Origin: Bacteroidota bacterium
GTDB taxonomy: Bacteria; Bacteroidota; Bacteroidia; NS11-12g; UBA9320
NCBI GenBank assembly: GCA_018700895.1
Contig: JABIUV010000026.1
Span: 1-64,000 of the forward strand
Direction: 5' to 3'
Length of the DNA: 64,000 nt
Within the stretch, counting starts at the first letter, position 1. Each line of letters starts with the position of its first letter. Position numbers and translations under genes: made by a program. Below the pieces are notes generated by a model. That model worked only from the letters and a program-made list of their open reading frames with translations, was not told the origin of the DNA and made no database searches. Below, in pieces: positions 8,898 through 20,600 of the stretch.

Positions 8898-10472
8898 TTA
8901 CTTCGCATAATTCACCGCTCTACGCTCGCGTATCACCGTTACTTTTATTTGACCAGGGTATATCATTTCCTTCATTATCTTCTGTGAGATATCAAATGAC
9001 AATAGGTCTGCTTGCTTGTCTTCCAGCTTATCGCTATCTACGATCACACGCAGCTCTCTACCCGCTTGTATGGCGAATGATTTTTCTACTCCCTCAAAAC
9101 TAAGTGCTAGTTTTTCTAAGTCTTGTAAACGTTTGATGTAGTTTTCGCTATCCTCTCTACGAGCACCCGGTCTTGAGCCGCTTATGGCATCGCAGGCCTG
9201 TACGATAGGCGAAAGGAGATTAGTCATCTCTATCTCGTCGTGGTGAGCTCCTACGGCGTTGCATACCTCTGGATGTTCCCCAAATTTTTCACATAACTTC
9301 ATACCCAATAGTGCGTGTGGCATTTCGCTATCGGTATCGGGTACCTTACCTATATCGTGCAGTAATCCGGCTCTTTTAGCTCGCTTAGCATCTAGGCCAA
9401 ACTCAGCTGCCATCGTAGCACAAAGATTGGCTACTTCTCTACTGTGCTTCAGCAGATTCTGTCCGTACGATGAACGGAAACGCATACGACCTACCATACG
9501 GATAAGCTCAGGATGCAGTCCATTCACGCCGAGGTCTATCACGGTTTTTTCTCCGTACTCGATGATTTCCTGGTCTACGTCTTTTTTAGTTTTGGCTACT
9601 ACCTCCTCTATACGTGCTGGGTGTATTCTACCATCGGCCACGAGGCGGTGAAGGGATAGACGTGCTATTTCTCTACGCACTGGGTCAAAACCAGAAAGGA
9701 TGATGGCCTCCGGGGTGTCATCTACGATAATCTCGATTCCTGTAGCGGCTTCTAGTGCACGTATGTTACGTCCTTCTCTACCGATTATACGTCCCTTGAT
9801 ATCGTCATTGTCTATATTAAAAACCGTCACCGAATTTTCGATGGCTTGCTCCGCAGCGGTGCGTTGTATAGTCTGTAGGATCATACGTTTTGCATCTTTG
9901 CTTGCAGTAAGCTTGGCCTCTTCTATAATGAGTTTTTGCTGTGCTAGAGCTTCGGTGTGAGCATCTTTGGCTACGGCCTCTATCATTTGTGCTTTAGCAT
10001 CTTCTTTGCTCAGTCCTGCTATTTTCTCTAGTTGAGTTATTTGAGCACTTATCTGGTCTTTGAGTTCTTCTTGCTTTTGCTTTACGATCTCTACCTGATT
10101 TTTCAGATTTTTCTTTACCGCATCCAGCTCTTGCTCTTTCTCTTTGTTGTAAGCTATCTTAGCATCCAGACTTTGCTCCTTACGCTTTAAGTCATTAAAT
10201 CGATTGTCAAGTTCTTTCTCTTTTTCACGGGTAGTTTCACGATGCTCGTTTTTGAGCTTGTGAAATTTCTCCTTGGCTTCTAGCTCGCGTTCTCTTTTGT
10301 ACGAGTCTGCCTTAGATTTTATAGACTCTGCTCTGGACTGTGCTTTGGCTAGTATAGATTCGGCCTTAGCTTCTATCTCTGCGGCTTTGGTACTATTATT
10401 TTTGGATGCGATGACCCAGGCTACTCCGCCACCTGCGGCGAGAGCTACTATTGCTATTATTATTTCTAACAT
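8898..10472 (-). CDS. rny: ribonuclease Y
   Basis: N-terminal TM, coiled coil, KH ([29 protein letters not shown]), HD domain ([10 protein letters not shown]). Confidence 0.96.
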   Translation of the reverse strand: MLEIIIAIVALAAGGGVAWVIASKNNSTKAAEIEAKAESILAKAQSRAESIKSKADSYKRERELEAKEKFHKLKNEHRETTREKEKELDNRFNDLKRKEQSLDAKIAYNKEKEQELDAVKKNLKNQVEIVKQKQEELKDQISAQITQLEKIAGLSKEDAKAQMIEAVAKDAHTEALAQQKLIIEEAKLTASKDAKRMILQTIQRTAAEQAIENSVTVFNIDNDDIKGRIIGREGRNIRALEAATGIEIIVDDTPEAIILSGFDPVRREIARLSLHRLVADGRIHPARIEEVVAKTKKDVDQEIIEYGEKTVIDLGVNGLHPELIRMVGRMRFRSSYGQNLLKHSREVANLCATMAAEFGLDAKRAKRAGLLHDIGKVPDTDSEMPHALLGMKLCEKFGEHPEVCNAVGAHHDEIEMTNLLSPIVQACDAISGSRPGARREDSENYIKRLQDLEKLALSFEGVEKSFAIQAGRELRVIVDSDKLEDKQADLLSFDISQKIMKEMIYPGQIKVTVIRERRAVNYAK

Positions 10473-10566
10473 GTGTTCTTTTTCATTTTTATTGGTATCT
10501 ATACGGGATAGTACGAAAAAGACGGTATGTGAAAAAGATGAATCCTAGGTATACGGTATGCTAAAA

Positions 10567-10848
10567 TTAAATGTCGAGCAGTTGCTCTAGTTCTTTCAGT
10601 TTGGTATTTATGTTATCTGCATCGGTGTGCTTGGAAGGGGCTTCCTTACTTTCAGAAGCAAATTCCAACGCTGCCATGGCTAGAGCGTCTTGCTTGTCCT
10701 GTACCGAAAAATTATCGATGTAGTACTTGGCTCGTTCCGTTATTTTTTTGGCCGCCTTACGCACACTCTCTTCTTCAGAGGTGCTTATTCTAAGCGGATA
10801 AAACCTATCGCAGATATTAACTTTTATGGATATTTCTTTTTCAGACAT
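10567..10848 (-). CDS. zapA: cell division protein ZapA
   Basis: ISIKVNICDRFYPLRISTSEEESVRKAAKKI; upstream of rny. Confidence 0.85.
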   Translation of the reverse strand: MSEKEISIKVNICDRFYPLRISTSEEESVRKAAKKITERAKYYIDNFSVQDKQDALAMAALEFASESKEAPSKHTDADNINTKLKELEQLLDI

Positions 10849-10869
10849 TCGCGTCCGTTTAGTCTATCA

Positions 10870-11157
10870 TTATTCTTGTTTTATTAATTTGAGACACTTG
10901 TCTATCTCTTTGATAAGGTGGTCAATTTCTTTTTTGAACGCACTATTATCTGAACTTGACAAGGTACTCTGTGCAAGTTTAGCAATTTTATTTGTTTCTT
11001 CTAAACTATGCAGTTCTTCTGTTGTCTTATTTAGTTGATTCTGTAGTCGTTGGTTTTCTGCATCTAGCTCGGCGTTCTGATTTTGCAAGGCAGTATTTTT
11101 CTGCTTTAGTTGCGATATGAGGTATGCTATATGTTCGAGCCGAGCAAAAACTTCCAT
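10870..11157 (-). CDS. small coiled-coil protein
   Basis: heptad-rich ORF between pheT and zapA. Confidence 0.6.
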   Translation of the reverse strand: MEVFARLEHIAYLISQLKQKNTALQNQNAELDAENQRLQNQLNKTTEELHSLEETNKIAKLAQSTLSSSDNSAFKKEIDHLIKEIDKCLKLIKQE

Positions 11158-13499
11158 TATTTTCGGATCGTGGCGTTTAGATTTTTTTCAAAGTTGGCAA
11201 TCAGCTTACTCATAAGATTTTCTATTTCCGTGTCTTCCATGGTCTTTTTTGGATTGTATAGGAAAAAGCCTATGGCAAATGATTTCTGATTATCTGCCAG
11301 CGGCTTGCCCTCGTATACATCAAATAGTAATGTGCGTGTAAGCGTTTGTTGCAAGGTTTGGTTGGCAATTTTCTGAACTTCTTTGTAGGTGACAGACTTA
11401 TCTAGTACGAGTGACAAATCACGTCGTACGATAGGGAAAACAGGTATAGGCTTTAGCGTAATACCTGGATTGGCCAGTTTCAGACACGCATCCCAGTCGA
11501 GGCTAATGGTAATCACATCTTGTTTTAGGCTGTGAGCCTTCATTTGTTTTTTGGTGATGTGATGCGAGGTAAGCACCTTGTCCAAATGCTTGGCTGGAAT
11601 ATTTAATCGTTGTAAAATATTAGCGGCCACTGCTTTGAGCTCGTCGCTGGTTGCTGTTTGAGCCTTCACACTCCAATGCTCTGGATGGCGATTTCCGGTG
11701 AAGGTGAGTTGAAGCATCTCTCGCTCGATGTAGTCTTTCTCTTGTTTGAAATATACCTTGCCGAACTCAAAGAATTTTAAATCGGCATTCTTCCGATTTA
11801 CATTATAGGCTGCGGATGATAAGGCCGAGTTTACCAAATCCATTCGCAATACATTCATATCATTGCTCAGTGGATTGAGCATATATACCGCTCGTACTAA
11901 GTCTTCTTCTGAATATAATTTGCTAGCTATCAATGAGTTGTTCATTATCTCATTGAACCCAATATTGGCTAAGTAGTTGCTAATTTTAGCCTTTACTTTG
12001 TTAGGAGCGTTATTGTCTATTACCGAGGGTTGATAGTTTACCTTCTCTGGAATTGGGATATTATTGAATCCATATACTCGCAGAATTTCTTCATACACAT
12101 CGACAGGTCGCTCTACATCTGGACGGTAGCGTGGCACTTCCAAAAAGAGGTTGCCATCGTTGTTGCGTGATATTTTGATTTCTAAACTTTGCAGAATTTC
12201 AACAGCACGTTCCTCTGGTATCTCGTGACCTATAAATTTGTTGAACTCGTCTAGCTTTATTTCTATTTGTAGTGGCTCTATGGCCTCGGGGTAGATGTCT
12301 ACAACCTCAGAGGTTATTTCTCCTCCTGCTTCTTTTAGAACAAGGTTTACCGCACGTATGAGAGCAAAATTGACCATCTCGGGGTCTACACCTCGTTCAA
12401 AGCGATAACTCGAGTCAGTGTTAAGCCCAAAGCTTTTGGCGGTTTTACGCACTGCAGCTGGGTTAAAATAAGCACTTTCTATGAAAATATTAACCGTATC
12501 AGTCGTTACGCCGGAGTGCAATCCGCCCAATACACCTGCTAAAGCTACCGGTTTTTTCTCATCTGAAATGATGAGGTGATTCTCGTTCAGCTCTCGCTCT
12601 ACTTCATCTAGTGTAGTGAGTTTTTCACCTTCGGTTGCATAGCGAGCAATGATTTTTTTACCCGTAATTTTATCGTAATCAAAAGCGTGGAGCGGTTGAC
12701 CTATCTCATGTTGGATGAAATTGGTAATGTCTACCACATTGTTAATGGGCTTGAGGTCTATAGACTTAAGGCGTTTTTGTAGCCAAAGGGGGGATTCTTT
12801 TACCTCTACTCCTGTGATGGTGATACCACTATAGCGAGGGCAAGCAGCTGGGCTTCCTATTGCCACATCCACTCGCATCTGACCGCGAGCGTCTATGCTT
12901 TCTATCGCCGGTTTTTTATACTTATTTCCTGTGAGGGCTTGTAGCTCACGAGCTACGCCCAAATGTGATATGGCATCTCCTCTGTTGGGGATAATGGCAA
13001 TTTCTATTTGGTGGTCGATTTCTACGTCGTACAGTTCAGTAAGGGGGGTGCCTGGTTGTGATGCAGCATCTAGTACCATTATCCCTGTGGTATCTGAGCC
13101 TAGTCCTATCTCATCCTCACCACATATCATGCCCTCTGATACCTGGCCACGTATTTTGGCTTTTTTTATTTCAAAACTATCGGCAGCCGTGTGAATGGTT
13201 GTACCTACGGGAGCTACGACTACCTTTTGTCCTGCGGCTACGTTAGGAGCTCCGCATACGATAGGCAGTGTTGTGCCATTTCCTATGCTCACTGTTGTGA
13301 GATTCAGTTTGTCGGCATCAGGGTGTTTTTCTTTGGTCAGTACTTCGCCTACTACTAGGTTGGCCAAGCCACCTTTTATAGATTCGGTTTTGATGATATG
13401 TTCTACCTCCAATCCGCTCATAGTGAGCTTTTCGCATATTTCCTTTAGCGGAAGATCGAGGTTTATAAATTGTTTTAGCCAGTTGTATGATATCTTCAT
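11157..13499 (-). CDS. pheT: phenylalanine--tRNA ligase subunit beta
   Basis: MKISYNWLKQFI...GLEVEHI; B3/B4, B5 and FDX-ACB regions. Confidence 0.97.
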   Translation of the reverse strand: MKISYNWLKQFINLDLPLKEICEKLTMSGLEVEHIIKTESIKGGLANLVVGEVLTKEKHPDADKLNLTTVSIGNGTTLPIVCGAPNVAAGQKVVVAPVGTTIHTAADSFEIKKAKIRGQVSEGMICGEDEIGLGSDTTGIMVLDAASQPGTPLTELYDVEIDHQIEIAIIPNRGDAISHLGVARELQALTGNKYKKPAIESIDARGQMRVDVAIGSPAACPRYSGITITGVEVKESPLWLQKRLKSIDLKPINNVVDITNFIQHEIGQPLHAFDYDKITGKKIIARYATEGEKLTTLDEVERELNENHLIISDEKKPVALAGVLGGLHSGVTTDTVNIFIESAYFNPAAVRKTAKSFGLNTDSSYRFERGVDPEMVNFALIRAVNLVLKEAGGEITSEVVDIYPEAIEPLQIEIKLDEFNKFIGHEIPEERAVEILQSLEIKISRNNDGNLFLEVPRYRPDVERPVDVYEEILRVYGFNNIPIPEKVNYQPSVIDNNAPNKVKAKISNYLANIGFNEIMNNSLIASKLYSEEDLVRAVYMLNPLSNDMNVLRMDLVNSALSSAAYNVNRKNADLKFFEFGKVYFKQEKDYIEREMLQLTFTGNRHPEHWSVKAQTATSDELKAVAANILQRLNIPAKHLDKVLTSHHITKKQMKAHSLKQDVITISLDWDACLKLANPGITLKPIPVFPIVRRDLSLVLDKSVTYKEVQKIANQTLQQTLTRTLLFDVYEGKPLADNQKSFAIGFFLYNPKKTMEDTEIENLMSKLIANFEKNLNATIRK

Positions 13500-13591
13500 G
13501 ATAAAAGCAATGGCGAAGATAATTTTGTATTTGTATTCTTACGATTACTTCAGCCTTTTTTCTTCATTATTTGTTAACCTTGCGGTACGAT

Positions 13592-14413
13592 ATGAACGAA
13601 ACACAACTACGAAATTTTATTACTTACATCAAGGAAATATTAGCAGAGTTTTTACCCAAAGTGGCTGCCGCTTTAGCCTTACTTATCATTGGGTGGTGGC
13701 TTATTGGTAAAATTAATAAGGGTTTTAAAAAGATGCTCATTAAAAGGGAGGTGGAAGTATCCCTTGTCCCATTTCTGTGTAGTATGGTGAATGCGTTGCT
13801 CAAAATTCTACTCATCATAAGTGCAGCTTCTATGGTGGGTATAGCTACCACAAGCTTTGTTGCCGTATTAGGTGCTGCCTCATTAGCTGTTGGCTTGGCT
13901 TTGCAAGGAAGTCTTTCCAATTTTGCTGGAGGAGTTCTTATCTTGTTGTTCAAACCATTTAAGGTGGGTGACCTTATAGAGAGTGACGGCATAACAGGAG
14001 TAGTGCAAAGTATTACTGTGCTCAATACACTAATCACTACAACAGATGATAATACGGCGATATTGCCCAATGGTCAAGTGGCTAATAATAAGGTGATTAA
14101 CTTTGCCAGAGAAAATAACAGACGCGTAGACCTTACGGTAGGAATAGGCTATGATGAGGATGTGGAGCAGGCAAAAAAAGTAATCAAAGAAGCACTTATG
14201 GCAGTGCCTAATGTGTTAGACTCACCTGAGCCATTTGTAGGGATTCTTGGTTTTGGCGATAGTTCGGTAGATCTTGCGGTGCGTCCATTTGCTAAGTCGG
14301 TACACTATTGGGATGTTTATTTTCAAGGAAACGAAGCTATCAAAAAGGCCCTAGACGACTACAATATCGAGATTCCTTATCCGCATCAGGTGGAGATTAA
14401 GAAGGAGGGGTAG
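13592..14413 (+). CDS. mechanosensitive ion channel (MscS family)
   Basis: AASLAVGLALQGSLSNFAGGVLILLFKPFKVGDLIE. Confidence 0.93.
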   Translation: MNETQLRNFITYIKEILAEFLPKVAAALALLIIGWWLIGKINKGFKKMLIKREVEVSLVPFLCSMVNALLKILLIISAASMVGIATTSFVAVLGAASLAVGLALQGSLSNFAGGVLILLFKPFKVGDLIESDGITGVVQSITVLNTLITTTDDNTAILPNGQVANNKVINFARENNRRVDLTVGIGYDEDVEQAKKVIKEALMAVPNVLDSPEPFVGILGFGDSSVDLAVRPFAKSVHYWDVYFQGNEAIKKALDDYNIEIPYPHQVEIKKEG

Positions 14414-14459
14414 GTTTAGTTAATTGGTAGATTAAATAACTAGTTGATTTGTTTATTAG

Positions 14460-14870
14460 TCATAAAGTCTTCATTAAATTATCAGAACGACTGAAGTCTA
14501 AATTTTCGTGATTTAAAATCTCGATTAATTCGATGCAGCCAATGGTTGTATTCTCTTCTAAAAACCATCGATGTAAATCTATGGATTGCCCACCTTTCAG
14601 TTTGCCATAAAAGTCCCCAATGTGGTCGCACCAAATCATAAAAAGTATTCCTTCTTTGTTTAAATGAAATTCGATGTCACCATAAGTCCAAATATTTGGA
14701 CTCATGGTGACATCATTAGTTAAAAAATCTTCAGGATCTGAATTAAAAGCATCAGGTTGAGGATGTTGAAATAAGAATTTGTCTTTTGAAATACCTGGTT
14801 TTATTCCATTAATATGACCTGTGATGATGAACTCTTTGAGATCAATAGTCATTTTATTTAAAGTTGACAT
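14460..14870 (-). CDS. hypothetical protein
   Basis: ORF only. Confidence 0.5.
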   Translation of the reverse strand: MSTLNKMTIDLKEFIITGHINGIKPGISKDKFLFQHPQPDAFNSDPEDFLTNDVTMSPNIWTYGDIEFHLNKEGILFMIWCDHIGDFYGKLKGGQSIDLHRWFLEENTTIGCIELIEILNHENLDFSRSDNLMKTL

Positions 14871-14896
14871 TTTTAAGCTTTGACTTAAATTTAAAC

Positions 14897-15232
14897 TTAC
14901 TTCATCATCTCCAGCACCAACTCCGGCGGTCTACAAACCAGGGCCTTGTTGTCGGTCTCTACGATTGGTCTCTCTATCAACTTAGGATTTGCTACCATAG
15001 CATCTATGATTTCTGCATCCGTGAGGTCTTTACCTTTGTAGTTTTCTTTCCAGATGGCTTCTCCTTTTCGCACAAGCTCTATAGGGGTGATGCCCAACTT
15101 TCTTATCAGAGCACTTAGCTCATCCTTGGTCAAGGGGTTTTTGATGTAATCTATAATTTCAACGCCCTCTTTCGGCATCAAAGCCAGGCATTGTCTGCTC
15201 TTGGAACAGCGGTTATTGTGGTATAGCTTCAT
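14897..15232 (-). CDS. ArsC/Spx-family arsenate reductase-like protein
   Basis: MKLYHNNRCSKSRQCLAL...IDYIKNPLTKDELSALIRKLG. Confidence 0.88.
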   Translation of the reverse strand: MKLYHNNRCSKSRQCLALMPKEGVEIIDYIKNPLTKDELSALIRKLGITPIELVRKGEAIWKENYKGKDLTDAEIIDAMVANPKLIERPIVETDNKALVCRPPELVLEMMK

Positions 15233-15403
15233 TTTAAGTTTAGGTCTAAGTTAAAGGTTAGGAATTTGGTCAAAGTTATGGCTTAATTACAAGATATTAA
15301 TAGTGCTTCAATGGTTTGTTCTGTGATTAGAAGGATGAATTGAATGGTATAAAAAATGAGTATCATTATATCGCAGAATTCTACTTGCCAATATCCTTAG
15401 CTG

Positions 15404-15911
15404 ATGAATCCCGAACATATTTTTTTACTCTTATGGGCTGTTGCTCTTATAGCTTTACTAAGTTTTAAGATCTATAAAGGAAAGAAGGCATTAAGACTAA
15501 TCCCTAATGAGAAGGGGGGTTCAGTTTGAGTATTCAGAAAATAGCGTTTCTGGGTTTTGCACAAATGGCTCGAGCTGGAGGCATTGCCAGGCACGTAAGA
15601 TATTAAGAATTCGAGTAACAGAGGATGAATTTTGGATCACTGCTCACCCTTTAATCGCTCATATTTTAAAAGAACAAGACCAGCTAAAAAGAATTCCATT
15701 CACCCACCTTATATCAGGTAAATCCTTTGATAAAAGTATTTCGATCGTATATAAAACAAGTAGTCGTGTGAATAGCTTTGAGCTAATAACGAAGAATAAC
15801 CTTAAACTCATTCAATTATTGAAAAGCAAGATAACGGAACAAAAATTACCTGCTAGAGGCTACAAATTTAATCACGGAAAGCGATTAGATTTAAACTTAG
15901 TCTTAAACTAA
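15404..15911 (+). pseudogene. TM-anchored hypothetical protein, split at a G6 tract
   Basis: MNPEHIFLLLWAVALIALLSFKIYKGKKALRLIPNEKG in frame of 15404 continues as VQFEYSENSVSGF... in frame of 15507; G6 at 15514-15519. Confidence 0.6.
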
Positions 15912-15935
15912 ATCTTCATTTGTCATCCTGAGTGA

Positions 15936-15994
15936 TTTTGTCTTCTCGAGTATCCCGTAATAGCGGAATGTATCGAGAGATGGACAAAATTATA
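15936..15994. repeat. REP-like palindromic repeat, copy 2
   Basis: ATTTTGTCTTCTCGAGT...GGAATGTATCGAGAGATGGACAAAATTAT resembles copy 1. Confidence 0.65.
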
Positions 15995-16010
15995 TCGAAG
16001 AATAGACAAA

Positions 16011-17015
16011 TTAGCTCCCTGGAGCACCCATTACCGTTGTATATTTTAATACAAGTTTCTTATCGGGGAAGATGCGTTTGTAGCAACTCTGTACGGCAAG
16101 AGTTGCTTCGTGAAAACCGCATAAGATTAATTTCAATTTACCTTCATACTGATTGATATCGCCTATGGCAAATATACCTGGTACGTTGGTTTGGTAATCT
16201 TTGGTATCTACCAAAATAGCTTCTTTGCCAAGGTCTAGTCCCCATTCTTTTATAGGGCCTAGTTTTGGGCTAAGCCCAAAGAGTGGAATGAAGTAATCGG
16301 TATCTATCTCGTGTACGGTTCCACTATTTTCGGTTACGGTTACTTTACGTAGCTCGTCATCGCCGTCCAGAGCCGAAATTTGTGATTCTGTAATGAGATT
16401 TATCGTGCCTGCTTCGTCTAATTTTTCTACCTTTTCCACGGAGTCTAAAGCTCCTCTGAAAGCCTTACGTCGGTGTACGAGAGTAACTTCACTGGCTACG
16501 TCGGCCAAGAAATTGGTCCAGTCCAAGGCACTATCTCCTCCACCTGCTATAACTACTCTTTTGTCTCTAAACTTCTCGGGGTCTTTGATGATATAGTCTA
16601 CACCGTGGTCCTCAAATTTTTCGAGATTTTCCAGTTGCGGTTTGCGAGGTGCAAAACACCCCAACCCACCCGCAATCATAATATTGGGTGCTTTATGAGC
16701 CGTACCTCTATTGGTGGTTACGATAAACTGTCCGTCGTCGGTTTTTTCTATGCTTTCTGCTCGTTCTCCAAGGGTAAATCCTGGATGGAACGGAGCTGCT
16801 TGCTCCATTAGATTGTCTACCAATTCGCCTGCCAATACACTCGGGAATCCAGGTATATCGTAAATCGGTTTCTTGGGATAAATCTCTGCCAATTGTCCTC
16901 CGGGTTGGGGTAGGTAGTCAATTAGGTGGCATTTTAGTTTGAGTAGTCCTGCCTCAAAAATAGCGAAGAGCCCAGTAGGTCCTGCTCCAATAATGATGAT
17001 GTCTGTTTCTATCAC
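16011..17015 (-). CDS. thioredoxin reductase-like ferredoxin--NADP reductase, GTG start
   Basis: IIIIGAGPTGLFAIFEAGLLKLKCHLIDYLPQPGGQLAEIYPKKPIYDIPGFP. Confidence 0.9.
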   Translation of the reverse strand: MIETDIIIIGAGPTGLFAIFEAGLLKLKCHLIDYLPQPGGQLAEIYPKKPIYDIPGFPSVLAGELVDNLMEQAAPFHPGFTLGERAESIEKTDDGQFIVTTNRGTAHKAPNIMIAGGLGCFAPRKPQLENLEKFEDHGVDYIIKDPEKFRDKRVVIAGGGDSALDWTNFLADVASEVTLVHRRKAFRGALDSVEKVEKLDEAGTINLITESQISALDGDDELRKVTVTENSGTVHEIDTDYFIPLFGLSPKLGPIKEWGLDLGKEAILVDTKDYQTNVPGIFAIGDINQYEGKLKLILCGFHEATLAVQSCYKRIFPDKKLVLKYTTVMGAPGS

Positions 17016-17020
17016 GAGGG

Positions 17021-17028
17021 CAAAGGTA
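17021..17028 (-). promoter_or_regulatory. TACCTTTG -7 box, 5 nt from GTG start
   Basis: matches TAnnTTTG. Confidence 0.65.
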
Positions 17029-17110
17029 ATATCCTTGCTCTGTAACCCGATTATTAATAGGTCTCAAAAAAGATTTTTTTTATGATGGTATAGAACTGTT
17101 GTGTCAATTA

Positions 17111-17635
17111 TCAATACTCCAATATGCAGCCGACGGCATCCGTTTTGGCTGGAGAGGGTGTTTCCCGTCGAAGGATGGCGTCCAGAGCATTTTTGAGATA
17201 ATGCTTATCCCACGTTTGTTTGTAGTTGCCCAATTCCAAGAGCCGATCGTCCATCATTCCTTGATATAAGACGTTAGCATCACGATCTGTGACAAAAAAC
17301 TCAGGAGTTACCGAAGCCCCGAGCTGATGTGCTACTTCATAGTCATAATCTCTGAATATACAGGCTTTTAGTTTGGTGCTGGTAGCAAACATATTGAGCT
17401 CCATAGCCTCGTAATGCTTGCCGCTCAGTACGGCAATAAACTGTATTTCGGGATATGCTTCTGCCAATTCAGAATAAGGAGTACTTAGCGTTTTACACAT
17501 TGGGCAATCAGGAGCGATAAACATCACCACGGTATATGGACTTTCTTGGATGAGTTTCGTAAATGCCTGATTGGGCTGGGTACACGAACTCGCGGTCCAT
17601 AAGGCAAGTAGGAGTATGATATTATGCCGTCTCAT
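17111..17635 (-). CDS. thioredoxin-like/redoxin-family protein
   Basis: FIAPDCPMCKTLSTPY and VTPEFFVTDRDANVLYQG motifs. Confidence 0.75.
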   Translation of the reverse strand: MRRHNIILLLALWTASSCTQPNQAFTKLIQESPYTVVMFIAPDCPMCKTLSTPYSELAEAYPEIQFIAVLSGKHYEAMELNMFATSTKLKACIFRDYDYEVAHQLGASVTPEFFVTDRDANVLYQGMMDDRLLELGNYKQTWDKHYLKNALDAILRRETPSPAKTDAVGCILEY

Positions 17636-20600
17636 CTACTGGTAGTGTAACAAAAAATGTAGTACCTCGGTTTACTTTACTTTCAAAACGTATCGTTCCT
17701 TTTGCTTGTTCCACAATCTTGCGGCATATGGCCAATCCGAGGCCCATACCAGAGTTTTTGGTGCTGAAATTAGGCACAAACACCTTGGTGTAATTTTCCT
17801 TAGGAATTCCTTTGCCATTGTCTCTTACGGCTATCAGCACCTGTTGGTCCGTCGTTTTGAGTGATACGTGTATGTTTCCTTCTTGATTCTCAGGAATAGC
17901 CTGTATGGCATTCTTTATCAAGTTGTTAAACACCCTACGCATTTGTTCCGGGTCGGCGTGTACACTAGCATGTTCTTCTATTTCAGCTACTATATCTGCG
18001 TTTTCAGAACGTTTAAAAAGGTCCACCGTTCCACGCAATGTTGCTGCAATGTCAAACTGCTCAAATTTGTCTTCGGGCATTTTAGCAAAGTTTCCAAACT
18101 CACTAGCCATCGCACTCAGGCTTTCTATTTGCTCCACGATAAGCTTGCTTGTTTTTGCAAAGAGGATATCCAGTTTTTCGCTTGGTCCTTGACTATAAGC
18201 ACGCTGCAAGTGTTGCAAGCTGAGCTTCATAGGCGTTAGCGGATTTTTAATCTCGTGGGCTACTTGCTTGGCCATTTCACGCCACGCACCTTCTCGCTCG
18301 GTTTCGGCCATTTGGTTGGCACTTTCCTCTAGCTCTAGCACCATTTTGTTATACTGTTTTATGAGCTGGCCTATCTCGTCATCTCTGGTGTAGGTGATGA
18401 GCTCATTCTGACCACGGAGTTCGGTCTTGGCTATTTTTTCGCGGATGAGCAGTAGTGGTTTACTTATCTGTCGGGAAATGATGTAGGCAAGCACCACACC
18501 ACCTAGTAGGAGTAAAAAATAGATATTGAGTATGTTTACTACGAGGTTGGATATTTGCTTGTTCAGTTCCTCATTCCTGCCAAAAAACGGCGTATTCACA
18601 TAGCCCAAAACATTATTCTTACCATCAAATAGCGGAATGTAAGCACTCAAGTAATCTGAACCTTCCAGCTCTTCTTGTATGAGCAGTTGGGAGGCTTTTT
18701 CTTGGGTGAGTTTTACATACGCTTTGGGGTTCATTTGTCGCCCGAGGATTTGCTCACGGGTAAGGTATGGTTTGGTGCTGCTGAGTAAGTAACCATCCAT
18801 ACTATAGAGGTTTATGTCTACATTGTATGTGCTGCTTTCTTCGTTGAGTATGAGTGTGCGTTGCTCTTCGTTTTGTAATTTGGTGGAGAGGTTTACTTTG
18901 TTCTGCAAGGTGGCGGATATACGCTTTACCTTGTTGAGCAATTGGTCTTCTAGATTTTGATTATAGTTAGCCTGTATAAACCCAATGATGATATATACCG
19001 AAAGCAGAAGCCCTGTAAGCAAAATAATGGTAAGCGATGTTTGGATGCGCGTACTCAGATACCGATTGGCAAAGGGTAAAAATGCACGTGCAAGTGGGTG
19101 GTCTTTGGACAAAAAGAAATAGGCTGCAAGCGAACAAATGATTCCCAGTAGGAGCAAGGTCACGATAGTAAATGTGAGAGTAGATAACCACGCACGGGCT
19201 CTATTTTCTCGCTTACTGAGCACTACATTATATTCTCCCAAACGGTATGTATAGTGATGCAATTCAGAGAGAGCAAACAATGAGTTATTGTTAACGGGCA
19301 ATTCATTCAAGCGGTACGAGAAACTGCCTCTTTGGCTCATAAGCTGTTTTCTGAAATAGATCCCGAAAGAGTAGTCATTTAAGGATATGAGTGATTTGTC
19401 TTCTTGATTTTTAAAAACCTCTGGATATAAAAAATCGGATTGTACCACACGGGGTTGGAGCAAAATATAGGTACTTCCGTAATGTCCGTCAATATCACAA
19501 TTTTCGTATTCGGCTATGTATCCACTAAGGTCCGATGTATTATTTAGCCGGTAGAAATAGGCACTACTTGTCCGGGTTGAGTGATTATTAAATATACTGT
19601 CTAAGTATGCGTAAGTATAGAGGCTACTACCATTGATATTGCGGCCGTCTGGCCCAAAACTCAGTAGTTTGAGTTCGTATTTTTCTAAGTAATTACTAAA
19701 GTATAGGTGCTTTAGTCTACTTTCTATGATTTCTTTTTTGGCTAAAAAATTCTCATAATCTGCAGGCACCAAAAAATCCAAGGCGAGTTGGTTTTCAAAA
19801 CTTCGAAGCATCGTCTCCGCCCGTGTATCCTCATTCGTTACAAGTTGAGTTGCGTACGCGTGGGCTATTTCCTCGTTACGTTTTTCGTGATTGCTGGTTA
19901 CAATAGATGTCGCAAGCACAGCTGTGAGCACAAAGTAGATGTAGATAGCCCAACGTGGCCTTATGCGTAACGCGTTGATGAATATACATAGACCAACTAA
20001 AGCGATGGGAGGGCACAAACTCAGAAAAGATCGGCCTGCGTCCAGATGTTGGAATAAACTAAAACTGATAATCCCAATGACAACTGCGACACCGTCTTTA
20101 GTCGTGATAAGAAGATTTAGCTTGGTATAGTACACCAATATCCACAAGGCAATTAGTGAGAGGCAAATGAATCCAAGTGCTGCAAATGAGGTGCTACTGA
20201 GATTGAATAATTTCTCAAAATTAAAAGGAATAGCTGAACGGAGTACAATATGCTGATTGAGGTCAAGGAAAAAATCTGCGAGAAAAAGAGTGCCTAAACT
20301 GAGTAAAAAAGCACGTAGAGCGGCAGGTAGTTTTTTTACAGCAGAAAAGACGATAAGGCAGCTTGCCACCAATGAGGCCAGGTGGATGTATAGAATGGCA
20401 TTGAGCTGTAAAATACTTTTTGTCTGAATGCTTTGTGTAGCTGTTAAGAAATAGTCGCCTAGCGATATATTACTATACAAATAGGTAAGAATATTGGCTA
20501 GAATAACCGCTGTTCCTGACACATATAACGAACGGCTGCGTAGCTTGGTATACCATAAACTGAGCATAAGAAACAAGAAACTCGCCAATAGAGCAATATT

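Noticed and set aside
9259-9960. Plus-strand ORFs of 130 and 86 aa
   Set aside because: Antisense to rny; composition matches reversed rny codons.
12895-13246. Plus-strand ORFs of 99 and 62 aa
   Set aside because: Antisense to pheT.
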